From: Leptobrachium leishanense | Taxonomy: Eukaryota > Chordata > Amphibia > Anura > Megophryidae | Assembly: GCA_009667805.1 (NCBI GenBank) | Contig: CM019068.1 | Location: 9,364,182-9,428,181, forward strand | Length of the DNA stretch: 64,000 nt | Direction: 5' to 3' | Shown here: positions 30,921 through 42,229 of the stretch, in pieces | Layout of the letters: each line of letters opens with the position of its first letter | Numbering within the stretch: the stretch's first letter is position 1 | Program-made: the position numbers and the translations under genes | The notes under the pieces: model-generated | What the model saw: the letters and a program-made list of their open reading frames with translations, nothing else | The model's database searches: none | Told to the model about the DNA's origin: nothing

Positions 30921-32037
30921 TACAAAAAAAAAATATTATTAATCAGGCGGATACTTTCCGCAGCATCTCCCCAATTATTTAAGGGCAAAAAAGGGAGGAT
31001 GGGGGTATTTTTACCTTTAACCTTTTCTATATATATTTTTTTAAATTATAAACCTTTTCTATATTTTTGAATCTACATTAAAACCAGTGAACGAAAACTC
31101 CAGTTGCTTTAAAAAAATAAATGGCAATTTTGTTTCATAGCTTATTAATAAACAATTTAGCAACTATTAAAGCTGCACATATACAAGACTAGAATAAGTG
31201 GTGCCGTCAGGGTGTCCGGGCAGCAGGATCTGAGAGCACCAGTATTTATATATATGTATTTTCTGCCTGTACATTTCAGTAGAGAACCTTCAATTCTTTG
31301 TACTGCTCTGTTAACAAACAGGTCATCAGACAGAGGCTTATTCTGCATAACATTTATTTATTTATTTATTTATTTATAAAGGATTTTACCAGGAAGGATA
31401 CATTGAGATTTCTCTCGTTTTCAACATGTGATGGAATATACGGAATCTACACTCACGTTCATCATAACCAAACTAACATCACATCTGCATTTTATTAAAA
31501 AGCTTTCACGTTGTCCACATTCTTATTTTGTTTTTCCATTCTCACTGTATGATTGAGGGAAACAGTTTTTCAGGTTTTCCCTTTGATTCATGTCGTGCAG
31601 AGATGATCTGGTCAGTCTGTGGCCGCCATAATCGTTCTCAAACCAACGTTTTTATTTTTTCCGCTTTATAGGATCATAAATTCTCTTACTTTTCGTTTCT
31701 TGCTTTATTTTCCTCTTGTTTTTAATGTTTATGTTCTCTTTATGGCAGATTATTTAAGTATTTAAGTATCTATCCCAGACGTTTGTGTTTTGTTTACTTT
31801 TATTTACGTTGTAGCAGCGTGTTTAATATAAACATTACACATTCGTTTCCATGGCGCCACGAGAGTGACTGACGACTCTTATCATAATATCAGAACTTTG
31901 CGGTTAAAGGAGTTCACACGTTACATTGTATCTTGTGTCACAAACGGTGCTTGAAGACAAAACGCATTGATAAGAGTGTCTCTCCTTATCCTCAGTGCGG
32001 CGAAACGCGGCGCCAGAGATAAACATTTAGAGAAGTC
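30921..32037. other. Low-copy AT-rich sequence with one dispersed-repeat fragment
   Basis: 31347-31440 has (ATTT)n followed by TTTTACCAGGAAGGATACAT and TGAGATTTCTCTCGTTTTCA, a fragment of family E (also at 48846-49061 and 63481-63712). The rest shows no gene, array or terminal repeat. Confidence 0.45.
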
Positions 32038-32040
32038 TAT

Positions 32041-32923
32041 CAGGGTAATTCAAAGAGATCTGAATTGCTGGCGAAAGGTAGCCGAATGCTGAAAATCAGG
32101 GTACAGTTACCTTTCCTGGCCATTCGGCTATTCAGAGAGCAGGCAGTTCGCCAAATCCTGGCGAATTGCCTGAACATACGGTGCCTGTTCGGTGCCTGTT
32201 CGAGGGCAGTGAAATCCCCATGAAAAAGCAATGCTTCGTCTATTCAGAGAGCACAAACCAGCAGTGAAAGGTTCCCGAATTGCCCTGCTATTTGGTGGTT
32301 TCATTCGACAGGTTTATTCAGGTGAATCCCATAGACTTCAATGTTAAAAATATTTTGTTCATTATAATATTCTGCAGTAAAAAGTCTCTTTATTTATAGA
32401 TTTTTTTAGGATCTTTTAGGCATTTTTAGGGAGTGTTTTGCGAAAAAAATCCTGTTTATTTTTGTTTTCATTTTTTTCTTTTTTCTGTAACAGCCCTTTT
32501 TATTATCATTCATTGGATTTTATATGTAAATTTCAGACATTTTCACTCAGTAGTTTCTTTGCAAACAGTGTTTCATTTTCAAACATTCAAGCAAACAGTT
32601 TTTTGTTTTTTTCACTCCATTGGTCTGCGGTGTCGGCTTTTTCCCGGCGGCTGCTCTGCTCTGTGATCGGCGGCTGCTCGGGTTTCTCCGGCGTGTTCGG
32701 CGGGGTTAATCCAGCTGTTTTGCGGGTTTTAGTGAGTGTTCGGTGGGTTTTGCGGTGAGTGTTCGGCGGGTTTGTGGCGACTTTTCCTGCATTACGACGG
32801 CCCTGTGGTACTTGCTGAATACACCGTAGGGTCGACAAAATAAGATCGCCAAATCGTGCCGAATTGAAGCAAACGACAATTCACCGAATGTACAGTGACT
32901 TTGACTCTCTTTGAATAACCCTG
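32041..32923 (-). mobile_element. Family A element, copy 5, both ends (883 bp)
   Basis: Left end CAGGGTAATTCAAAGAGATC, right end TCTCTTTGAATAACCCTG. It is flanked by TAT on both sides (32038-32040 and 32924-32926), a 3-bp duplication. Only one or two 27-bp units are present, so this copy is close to the unexpanded form. Its interior order is opposite to copy 1. No transposase. Confidence 0.92.
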
Positions 32924-32926
32924 TAT

Positions 32927-33521
32927 ATATTGCTCTATTTCCCAGCGAATCCGACCCTCCTCGCTTATAGGTTGGTGTATGTGACCCCAGCAGATCTCTG
33001 TCCCTGGGAAGTGGGTTCAGTGACTTGTCGATCTCCGCGTGTGTTTCTTCCATTATTTAAACAGATGTTAGCGTGTAAACATGGAGTGGTGTGAGTTATG
33101 TTATATATGTGTTTAACCTCCTCACCCGCCTGCAATAAGCCGCGCGCCGGGTTTACTGTAGCAGAGCCAAGGAAAATGCGGAGAAGTCATAAAAAGAGCT
33201 CGTTACGCTGTGATTACAATACATGGAAACGCTGTAAGGAAACGTGTCCACAATATATAGCAGGAGGCAGCGAGAGCTTCAACACTTTTACGGCTTATTA
33301 AAATCAAGGAAGTGGAAAAAAAGTTCAATAAATAGATTTTTAGTTGCACTGTAACCACCTTTAAATTGTAAGCTCACCTGCCAACACCAGGCCACATCTT
33401 AGCCCCGCGCACTCACTCATTAACACTTCTCTACGCTTATATAAGGCAGGCTCAGTTTTCCAATAAAATGCTGGGGTCCCTTTTCCATCCCTGGTATAAA
33501 TGTACCCGCAATGCTGTAATC
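32927..33521. other. No recognised feature
   Basis: Non-repetitive, mixed-composition sequence without a convincing frame. Confidence 0.35.
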
Positions 33522-33775
33522 TAGGGATGTGCACGCAGTTTGTTTGCTTTTTGTTTTGTTTCGTGTTTTTTTTTTTTTTCATTTCAGGTCGTTTCGGACA
33601 TGTTTTGGTTTCATTTCGGGTCGTTTCAAGATTTCGGATCGATTTTGCATTCTGTTTCAATGGGTTATTTTGTTTTTCGTTTTTGTGAGTAATTTTGTAT
33701 TTTGGATTGATTTGTATTTCGTTTTTTATTGGTTATTTCAGAACAGCAAACAGATTACTACCAATAAAATCTAAG
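33522..33775 (+). mobile_element. hAT-type MITE fragment, one end
   Basis: Left end TAGGGATGTGCACGCAG is followed by TTTCGTTT/TTTCGGG-rich sequence, like 34637-35084. No matching right end was found, so it is probably truncated. Confidence 0.6.
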
Positions 33776-34328
33776 TGTCCTTACTTATTTGAATTTTTTT
33801 AGGTTTTTTTTGGGGTGAAAGTTTAAGTTTCATAACTTATTTTAAAGAAACAAGGCTTTTTTCCACCATAGTTTTCAATGTAAAAAAAATTACGTTTTTA
33901 TTAAATATTTATTAAACTGTTTATTATTTTCAATTGCAGCAATAAGCCATTTTGTTTATTTTTTAGGATTATTTTGGCATTTTCTGGTTATTCTTTAGGT
34001 TTCCTAACTTATTTTAAATGTAATAACAAGGTCTGTTTTTTCTTTGCTGAACGCATGCAACTGTATTATTTTTTTCTTACAGTCCGTGTGCATTCAGCAA
34101 TGAATAGGATGCGTTACATTGAGTCAGAAGAACCATGGACAGTTCCAAGCCTGTTGTTAACCATGGACCTGAATGTGAAATAGATTGATAACATGTGTCA
34201 CTTTAACTGTCCATGGTTCTGACTGACTGAGTACCATGGACAGTTCCTGAAAGTGAAACAGATTCTCTGCTACGGGAGACGCTTTGTGTGATGTTATGTG
34301 TAACACCTCCTGTACTTATCTCATCAAT
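33776..34328. other. AT-rich sequence with a 16-bp perfect inverted repeat
   Basis: AGAACCATGGACAGTT at 34129-34144 is exactly inverted at 34205-34220. The rest is AT-rich and unrecognised. Confidence 0.5.
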
Positions 34329-34425
34329 AACAATGGCATAATTCTCATGCTCTATGGAGGGGTTAAGTTTACAACAGCTCTGGTTAAGTTTACACCTGGG
34401 TTGGAATCCAGCCCCCCCCCCGTCT
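34329..34425. repeat. Foldback-family fragment (20281 hairpin family)
   Basis: GGGTTAAGTTTACAACAGCT and CTGGTTAAGTTTACACCTGG match the right arm of the hairpin at 20346-20376. The left arm is largely replaced. Confidence 0.6.
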
Positions 34426-34636
34426 CACTATATCCATACAACTCACATAGCGGGGGGGGGTGCTCTGGGATCTAGCAGCAATATGCAGGGAGGGGTTCAT
34501 ATTAGCTTGTGATCATCCCCCCCCCCCACCATCTCTGGGAAGATGATTGAGAATGGGGCAAAAAAACTAACCAAAAACAGGAGGAAAAAAGAAAAAGTAA
34601 ATGGTTGTCAGAGAAGAGAGGGAAGGGAAAGAAAAC

Positions 34637-35084
34637 TAGGCTTGTGCACCGATTTTTTTTCGGTTCGATTCGATTCGATTTTTCGGATTTTCAAACTTTT
34701 CGATTCGGCTCGTTTCGACCGATTTCTGTTTCGATTCGGTTCGGCTCGACTCGTTTTTCGTGTACATTTTTTTTTTCGGAATATCGACCATTTTTCGTAT
34801 TTTCGTGTCACTTTGCTCGTTTTTTGTATCGACTTTTCGTGATTTCGGAAATTTTCGTTTTTTCGGAACGTCTTTTCTCCTCGTTTCAAAGCAATAAATT
34901 TCGATTTGACACATTTCAAGTCCATTCGAAAATTCCAAAAATATTTCGTTTCGGCTCGGAAAACTTTTCGGATCTGCCGTTTTCGGATCTAAAAATTTTC
35001 GGAAAATCGGCCGCATTCGAAAACACGAATCGGGAAATTTCGTGAAAATTCCGAAATTCCGAAACCCGAAAACGCACATCCCTA
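34637..35084. mobile_element. hAT-type MITE, 448 bp, perfect 8-bp target duplication
   Basis: Ends TAGGCTTGTGCACCG and CGCACATCCCTA. Flanks AAGAAAAC at 34629-34636 and 35085-35092 are identical. The body is dominated by TTTCGATTCGG/TTTTCGGA-type degenerate repeats, so apparent frames on both strands are artefacts. Confidence 0.9.
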
Positions 35085-35092
35085 AAGAAAAC

Positions 35093-36101
35093 CAACCAAC
35101 AAACAAAAACAAGATATAGAGAAGAGAAAGAAAGGGTAAAAGCAGGAGGAGGGACAGAAAGGAGAGAGTAGAGATAAAAAAAAATAGCGAGAGGACAGAA
35201 AAGAAAAAAAAACACAGAAAATTAAGAATACGAGAATGGAAAGAAAAAGGTGCCGAAAAAAGTAACAAAAAGTAAAGCTTCAATCAAACAACTTGATGGA
35301 GAAAAATATTATGGGCCCCATCACGTCGCCCTCGATAAAACCAGGGCGCTAAGGGGAAGAATTAGCGCTCGTTAATCTCCCCTTTGCTTCCCTGTTTTAG
35401 CTGTAGATTACGTGGCAGGAGCTGAGTCCAGCAGTCTGTCCCGTAGCGGCCGTAATGGTCCACGATGCACGGCGCAGCGCTAAAGCTCCATCCCGAGCAT
35501 CCCCTCCATGGAGTCCATAGGACTCCTTGGAGATTTCTGCTGCCGGGTGACATGACTGGCAGGATCTCCCCTCTCGTGAGATCCTGCAGGTCGGCGGAGT
35601 CATCGAGGAGGGAGACTGGGGACTTTTTTACCCCAGTCTCACTCTGCTCCTGGTGGCCAGATGTGGCAGATCGGGCCACCGTTCTCGCCGCGGGATGAGA
35701 GGTGAGTATTCATTTTTTGGGGGGAGGTTTCAGCTGCAGCAGCGGAATCAGTTGATACCAGATCAGATCATAAGTGAAAAAGTGCTGTCAACTAAAATAT
35801 GATGAATAAAACGATGACTTTCTCAACCAATAAAAATAAAGGAAATTGTTAGGGAGGGGCTAAATGGAGTTTAGGACTAAAATTAAATGTCATTTTAGAC
35901 GACGACTAAAACTATGACAAATCTATTGATATTTAACCAAAACTGTGACAAAAATCATTGATATTTTGTTAATGAATAGTAAAATCTAAATAAATATTGA
36001 GGGACCAAATATAATTCAGTTTAAGTCGTATCCTTTGAATAAAATGCCGTTAATGTTGGTCATAAATCAACAGCTAAAGACGAGGAGAAAGCAAAAACAA
36101 C
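35093..36101. other. No recognised element
   Basis: A-rich and GA-rich stretch (35093-35280), then complex CpG-bearing sequence (35330-35710) with an imperfect GGGAGACTGGGGACTTTTTT/ACCCCAGTCTC pairing, then AT-rich DNA. No gene. Confidence 0.4.
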
Positions 36102-36280
36102 CAGGGTTATTCAGAGAAAGGTGAAAATCAGGAGAACTGGCAGGAGAAGTGAATCTAGACCAAATAGCCGATTTGGAAAGTGAGATCAATGGGCGAATTT
36201 TTCTGTTTTGGCTATTTTGACCTAGAATTTTCGCTTCTCTAGTTATTCTCCTGAGTTTCACCTTTCTTTGAATAGACCTG
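36102..36280. mobile_element. 179-bp palindromic MITE with family A-like ends
   Basis: Left CAGGGTTATTCAGAGAAAGG and right CTTTCTTTGAATAGACCTG are inverse, and the arms continue inwards (TGAAAATCAGGAGAA / TTCTCCTGAGTTTCA). It shares only the terminal about 15 bp with family A, so it may be another family moved by the same transposase. Confidence 0.75.
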
Positions 36281-37435
36281 TACGTATCAGAGTAGCAGAG
36301 ATTGTCTAAACAGGTGTAAAGTGCGGGATTCAAGGGTCTCTTCCCCGCGTTCACGTAACAGACTCACCCCACGTAACCCAAGCTGGATACTTGGCGGAAA
36401 TCAGTGATCAAAAACTCCGCCCCCCCCCCAGATATCTAATAACCTACAATTCCCAGAATTCTTTGAATGCTGTAAATAGTCAGAGGATCATGGGAGTTGT
36501 AGTTCAGCAGTAACTGGGGGGCCGGAGTCTGACATCCTTAGTGAAAATTATCAAATTTTGGGCACAAATTGATATAAAAACTTTTTTTTAAATTCCGGGA
36601 AATGTCTCCAATTCAGCCTTTTTACGCCGATGTTTACAGTTTCCTCATTAATTCTCTCCTCTTTGATGAATAAACCCCGGGGAGTTTCACGCTTCACTTA
36701 TTACATTTTATCTCAGTTTTTGTTGTTTATGGGCCGCCATGCTGGCGAGAGGATCGGTACGGCGGGCGCATCTGGTATTCAGTGCACCTGAGTGGACGCG
36801 GCTGCCGGTGTAATGTTTATCATAATCCTTTGAGAAATTAGCCGGAAACTGCTGATCATCCCTGTTAATGGTTTCTCGGGAATTAATTGACTTCATCCCC
36901 AGACAAATGGCTCACAGAAGCAGCCGTCCCTGCATCGAACCTTTCCCGCGCCGGCGAACGGCCATGGCCGACCCACTCGCACCGAGCACAACGGCGCCCG
37001 CCTCCCGGTGACATCATGTGACACCTAGAACTAAATCATTAAAAAAATTAACTGAAAACGGTCGATACTAATAAAAAAGAGCGAAAAGAAACCGGAAAAA
37101 ATGATGAGAATGGAAAGAAAATAACATGAGAAAAAAAGAATACAAATAAAAGAGCACAAAAAAAAGAAGGGAACGGAAAACAGAGAGGAGGAGAACAGCA
37201 AAGAGAAAGTGAAAAATGGAAAATAAACGTGTGCACTTTGCAAACTTCCACTTGCTTCAGCAATTTTCAGAAACCAATATTTTCAGATTTTGGAATTTTC
37301 CAAATTTGTTGATTCTGAGCAATCAGAAATATCTGACAAATCCAAAAATTTAGGGAAATGTCAGAAATTTTGCAGGTGCAATTTTTCTAGCCCCTATACC
37401 TGCTCTACACCTCACTTCCTGTACACACCCCAAAT
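36281..37435. other. Low-copy sequence; small palindrome; conserved-element-like segment
   Basis: 36447-36515 is a foldback: CTACAATTCCCAGAATTC and its inverse near TGGGAGTTGTAG. 36690-37020 is non-repetitive, with ATTA-type homeodomain words (CGGGAATTAATTGACTTCAT) and CpG, and looks like regulatory single-copy DNA. 37040-37230 is A-rich. No gene. Confidence 0.4.
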
Positions 37436-37634
37436 GTTAGTTAGGGTTACTGTTACTGGTTGTGTTAGTGTTACGGTTACTGGTTGTGTTAGTGTTAGGG
37501 TTGCTGTTACTGGTTGTGTTAGTGTTAGGGTTGCTGATACAGGTTGTGTTAGGGTTGCTGTTACTGGTTGTGTTAGTGTTAGGGTTGCTGATACAGGTTG
37601 TGTTAGGGTTGCTGTTACTGGTTGTGTTAGTGTA
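37436..37634. repeat. Telomere-like minisatellite, block 1
   Basis: Tandem 24- and 30-bp units built from degenerate hexamers of the GTTAGG type (TGTTAGGGTTGCTGTTACTG style). It ends at the MITE at 37636. Confidence 0.93.
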
Positions 37635-37635
37635 A

Positions 37636-38062
37636 GGCTAGGGTCAGACGAAAGCATTTTTCCCCGCGAATGTGAAAAAGTGCGTCCGAACGCATTGACG
37701 TATTTTTTCACGGAATGCGCAAAAACGGGCAGACGACGCGCATTTTCGGGCGTGATTTTGTACGGATCGTCAATAAAACTCTTTTTGCGTCTGGACATTA
37801 TGTAGGCCGGACATTAGCAGCGTCTGACATCTCCTAATCACGCACACACGCCGCTATGCCGCAGCTGCGCACTCAGTACGTCAGTACTAGCGGTTCAGCG
37901 TTCTCAGAAAAATGCGTTCAAATTCCACTTGCGTTGCACGGCCGGACTTTTGTGCGCCCGTACATCGTATATTGGCCGTCATTGCCCGTCATCTGCTGCT
38001 AGTGCGGCCGTAATTATGTGCGCCAGAACGCACGTTAAAAGTGCGCTGGTCTGACCCCAGCC
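37636..38062 (+). mobile_element. Family D MITE, copy 1
   Basis: Ends GGCTAGGGTCAGAC and GTCTGACCCCAGCC, bounded by TAA and TTA. A 3-bp TTA/TAA duplication fits PIF/Harbinger. The interior is CpG-rich (GCGTCTGACATCTCCTAATC, TACGTCAGTACTAGCGG). Non-coding. Confidence 0.85.
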
Positions 38063-39492
38063 TTAGGGTTGCTGTTACTGTTTGGGTTAGTGTTACGGTT
38101 ACTGGTTGTGTTAGTGTTAGGGTTACTGTTACTGGTTGGGTTAGTGTTAGGGTTGCTGTTGCTGGTTGGGTTAGTGTTAGGGTTGCTGTTACTGGTTGGG
38201 TTAGTGCTAGGGTTGCTGTTACTGGTTGTGTTAGTGTTACGGTTACTGGTTGTGTTAGTGTTAGGGTTACTGGTTGTGTTAGTGTTAGGGATGCTGATAC
38301 AGGTTGTGTTAGTGTTGCTGATACAAGTTGTGTTAGTGTTGCTGTTACTGGTTCGGTTAGTGCTAGGATTGCTGTTACTGGTTGTGTTAGTGTTACGGTT
38401 ACTGGTTGTGTTAGTGTTAGGGTTGCTGTTACTGGTTGTGTTAGTGTTAGGGTTACTGTTGCTGGTTGTGTTAGTGTTAGGGTTGCTGATACAGGTTGTG
38501 TTACTGTTGCTGATACAGGTTGTGTTAGTGTTAGGGTTGCTGTTACTGGTTCGGTTAGTGCTAGGGTTGCTGTTACTGGTTGTGTTAGTGTTACGGTTAC
38601 TGTTACTGGTTGTGTTAGTGTTAGGGTTACTATTACTGGTTGTGTTAGTGTTACGATTACTGTTACTGGTTGTGTTAGTGTTACGGTTACTGGTTGTGTT
38701 AGTGCTAGGGTTGCTGTTACTGGTTGTGTTAGTGTTACGGTTACGGTTACTGGTTGTGTTAGTGTTAGGGTTACTATTACTGGTTGTGTTAGTGTTACGA
38801 TTACTGTTACTGGTTGTGTTAGTGTTACGATTACTGTTACTGGTTGTGTTAGTGTTACGGTTACTGTTACTGGTTGTGTTAGTGTTAGGGTTACTATTAC
38901 TGGTTGTGTTAGTGTTACGATTACTGTTACTGGTTGTGTTAGTGTTACGATTACTGTTACTGGTTGTGTTAGTGTTACGGTTACTGTTACTGGTTGTGTT
39001 AGTGTTAGGGTTACTATTACTGGTTGTGTTAGTGTTACGATTACTGTTACTGGTTGTGTTAGTGTTACGGTTACTGGTTGTGTTAGTGTTAGGGTTACTG
39101 TTACTGGTTGTGTTAGTGTTACGATTACTGTTACTGGTTGTGTTAGTGTTACGGTTACTGGTTGTGTTAGTGCTAGGGTTGCTGTTACTGGTTGTGTTAG
39201 TGTTACGGTTACGGTTACTGGTTGTGTTAGTGTTAGGTTACTATTACTGGTTGTGTTAGTGTTACGATTACTGTTACTGGTTGTGTTAGTGTTACGGTTA
39301 CTGGTTGTGTTAGTGCTAGGGTTGCTGTTACTGGTTGTGTTAGTGTTACGGTTACGGTTACTGGTTGTGTTAGTGTTAGGGTTACTATTACTGGTTGTGT
39401 TAGTGTTACGATTACTGTTACTGGTTGTGTTAGTGTTACGGTTACTGTTACTGGTTGTGTTAGTGTTAGGGTTACTATTACTGGTTGTGTTA
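38063..39492. repeat. Telomere-like minisatellite, block 2
   Basis: About 1.43 kb of 24/30-bp units. All unit lengths are multiples of six, and units contain TTAGGG. Frames stay open for up to 485 codons because the unit length is divisible by three; these are not genes. Confidence 0.95.
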
Positions 39493-39920
39493 GGCTAGGG
39501 ACAGATGAGCGCATTTTCTGCGGCCACCGTCAAAATGTACGTCGATGCGTGCGCACGCATTTTTTCACGGAATACGCTTAAGTGGTCAGACGATGCGCAA
39601 TTCTGGACGTATTTCATGACGATGGGGTGAAAGAAGAAATCCGGCTGTTTGAACGTTATGTTGGCCGCACACTAGCAGCGTCTGACATCTCCTAATCACG
39701 CACACACGCTGCTATGCGGCCGCAGCGCACTCTGTACGTCAGTACCAGCGGTTTAACGTTCTCGAAAAAATGCGTTCATTTTCCACTTGCGTTGCGCGGC
39801 CGGACTTTTGTGCGACCGTACTTCGTATATTGGCTGTCATTGCCCGGCATCTGCTGCTAGTGCGGCCGTGATTATGTGCGCCAGAACGCGCGTTCGCACT
39901 GCCTCAGTCTGACCCTAGCC
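39493..39920 (+). mobile_element. Family D MITE, copy 2
   Basis: Bounded by TTA on both sides. Apparently identical to copy 3 at 40630, 1137 bp downstream, together with the adjoining satellite. Confidence 0.85.
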
Positions 39921-40629
39921 TTAGTGTTACGATTACTGTTACTGGTTGTGTAGTGTTACGATTACTGTTACTGGTTGTGTTAGTGTTACGGTTACTGGTT
40001 GTGTTGTGTTAGTGTTAGGGTTACTATTACTGGTTGTGTTAGTGTTAGGGTTGCTGTTACTGGTTGTGTTAGTGTTAGGGTTACTATTACTGGTTGTGTT
40101 AGTGTTAGGGTTACTATTACTGGTTGTGTTAGTGTTACGATTACTGTTACTGGTTGTGTTAGTGTTACGATTACTGTTACTGGTTGTGTTAGTGTTACGG
40201 TTACTGGTTGTGTTAGTGTTAGGGTTACTATTACTGGTTGTGTTAGTGTTAGGGTTACTATTACTGGTTGTGTTAGTGTTAGGGTTACTATTACTGGTTG
40301 TGTTAGTGTTAGGGTTACTATTACTGGTTGTGTTAGTGTTAGGGTTACTATTACTGGTTGTGTTAGTGTTACGATTACTGTTACTGGTTGTGTTAGTGTT
40401 ACGGTTACTGGTTGTGTTAGTGCTAGGGTTGCTGTTACTGGTTGTGTTAGTGTTACGATTACTGTTACTGGTTGTGTTAGTGTTACGATTACTGTTACTG
40501 GTTGTGTTAGTGTTACGATTACTGTTACTGGTTGTGTTAGTGTTACGATTACTGTTACTGGTTGTGTTAGTGTTACGGTTACTGTTACTGGTTGTGTTAG
40601 TGTTAGGGTTACTATTACTGGTTGTGTTA
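39921..40629. repeat. Telomere-like minisatellite, block 3
   Basis: Same 24/30-bp units. With MITE copy 2 it forms a unit of 1137 bp, duplicated from about 39493 to 40630. Confidence 0.95.
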
Positions 40630-41057
40630 GGCTAGGGACAGATGAGCGCATTTTCTGCGGCCACCGTCAAAATGTACGTCGATGCGTGCGCACGCATTTT
40701 TTCACGGAATACGCTTAAGTGGTCAGACGATGCGCAATTCTGGACGTATTTCATGACGATGGGGTGAAAGAAGAAATCCGGCTGTTTGAACGTTATGTTG
40801 GCCGCACACTAGCAGCGTCTGACATCTCCTAATCACGCACACACGCTGCTATGCGGCCGCAGCGCACTCTGTACGTCAGTACCAGCGGTTTAACGTTCTC
40901 GAAAAAATGCGTTCATTTTCCACTTGCGTTGCGCGGCCGGACTTTTGTGCGACCGTACTTCGTATATTGGCTGTCATTGCCCGGCATCTGCTGCTAGTGC
41001 GGCCGTGATTATGTGCGCCAGAACGCGCGTTCGCACTGCCTCAGTCTGACCCTAGCC
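40630..41057 (+). mobile_element. Family D MITE, copy 3
   Basis: Base-for-base like copy 2 as far as I compared. A product of tandem duplication rather than a separate insertion. Confidence 0.85.
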
Positions 41058-41354
41058 TTAGTGTTACGATTACTGTTACTGGTTGTGTTAGTGTTACGAT
41101 TACTGTTACTGGTTGTGTTAGTGTTACGGTTACTGGTTGTGTTAGTGTTAGGGTTACTATTACTGGTTGTGTTAGTGTTAGGGTTACTATTACTGGTTGT
41201 GTTAGTGTTAGGGTTACTATTACTGGTTGTGTTAGTGTTACGATTACTGTTACTGGTTGTGTTAGTGTTACGGTTACTGTTACTGGTTGTGTTAGTGTTA
41301 CGGTTACTGGTTGTGTTAGTGCTAGGGTTGCTGTTACTGGTTGTGTTAGTGTAA
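41058..41354. repeat. Telomere-like minisatellite, block 4
   Basis: Same 24/30-bp units, ending at MITE copy 4. Confidence 0.93.
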
Positions 41355-41781
41355 GGCTAAGGTCAGACTAACGCAGTATTAACGTGCGTTTAGCCGCACT
41401 AAATCACGGCCGTGCTAGCAGCAAATGACGTCCAATGCCGGGGAACATACGAAGAACGGCCGCACAAAAGTGCGGCTGCGCAACACAAGTGGCAAACGAA
41501 CGCATTTTTTCGAGAACGCGAAACCGCTAGTACTGACGTACAGAGTGCGCTGCGTCCGCATAGCGGCGTGTTTGCGTGATTAGGAGATGTCAGACGCTGC
41601 TAATGTCCGGCCAACATAACGTCCAGACGCAAAAAGGGTTTTATTGATGATCCGTACAAAATCACGGACGAAAATGCGCATCGTATGACCGCTATCGCGT
41701 ATTCCGTGAAAAAATACGTCCATTCGTTCGAACGCACTTTTTCACGGACAACGCGAAAAATGCGTTCAACTGACCCTAGCC
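41355..41781 (-). mobile_element. Family D MITE, copy 4 (inverse)
   Basis: Ends GGCTAAGGTCAGAC and GACCCTAGCC. The interior is inverse to copies 1-3 (ATTAGGAGATGTCAGACGCT). A separate insertion or an inversion. Confidence 0.85.
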
Positions 41782-41870
41782 TTAGGGTTCCTGTTACTGG
41801 TTGTGTTAGTGTTAGGGTTAGTATTGCACAAACAGATCCAAACCCAGCAACAGTAACACAACCCTAAGAC
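41782..41870. repeat. Telomere-like minisatellite, last units, then inverse units
   Basis: One or two direct units (to about 41825) are followed by AACCCAGCAACAGTAACACA and ACCCTAA in the opposite orientation. Confidence 0.75.
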
Positions 41871-42229
41871 TGCAGTCAAAGGAGTGCACTGAGTGCCACC
41901 GTGCGACCGCTGTGCCCAGCACGGCTTTGTCACGGCTCGATGGGGAGGGCCACAAGGTGTAGAGTGCTCAATAGTTGCACAAGTTACCACCGATCGTCAA
42001 AAAGGTACGACAGATGTAAGACAAGGCTACAAAGTGTGACCCTCCATAGGAGGCACTGAGTGCGCTCAGCGAGGAGGCCACATGGCGTCCACTCTCACAG
42101 ATGTTCCCTCCGTTCTCAAGAACGCTCGTCTCACCCTGAACAGTGCAATTTCTACACTTGGGAAAATGATTTAGAATTTTTCCCAAACATTTTTGAATCA
42201 ATTCGATAGAATTATAAGAAGTTAAGAAA
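41871..42229. other. No recognised feature
   Basis: Mixed-composition, CpG-bearing sequence (41880-42120). No frame or repeat I can name. Confidence 0.35.

Noticed and set aside
34605..35283. Phe/Ser-rich frames on both strands
   Set aside because: They lie in the TTTCG-repeat body of a hAT MITE.
38041..39498. 485-codon plus-strand frame and many other frames of 100-300 codons in the arrays
   Set aside because: The unit length is divisible by three, the translation is a pure short repeat and several frames and both strands are open at once. Same reasoning for frames in the 42-bp, 41-bp, 28-bp and 27-bp arrays.
37436..41830. True chromosome end
   Set aside because: The hexamers are degenerate and arranged in 24/30-bp units, and ordinary sequence continues on both sides, so this is interstitial.
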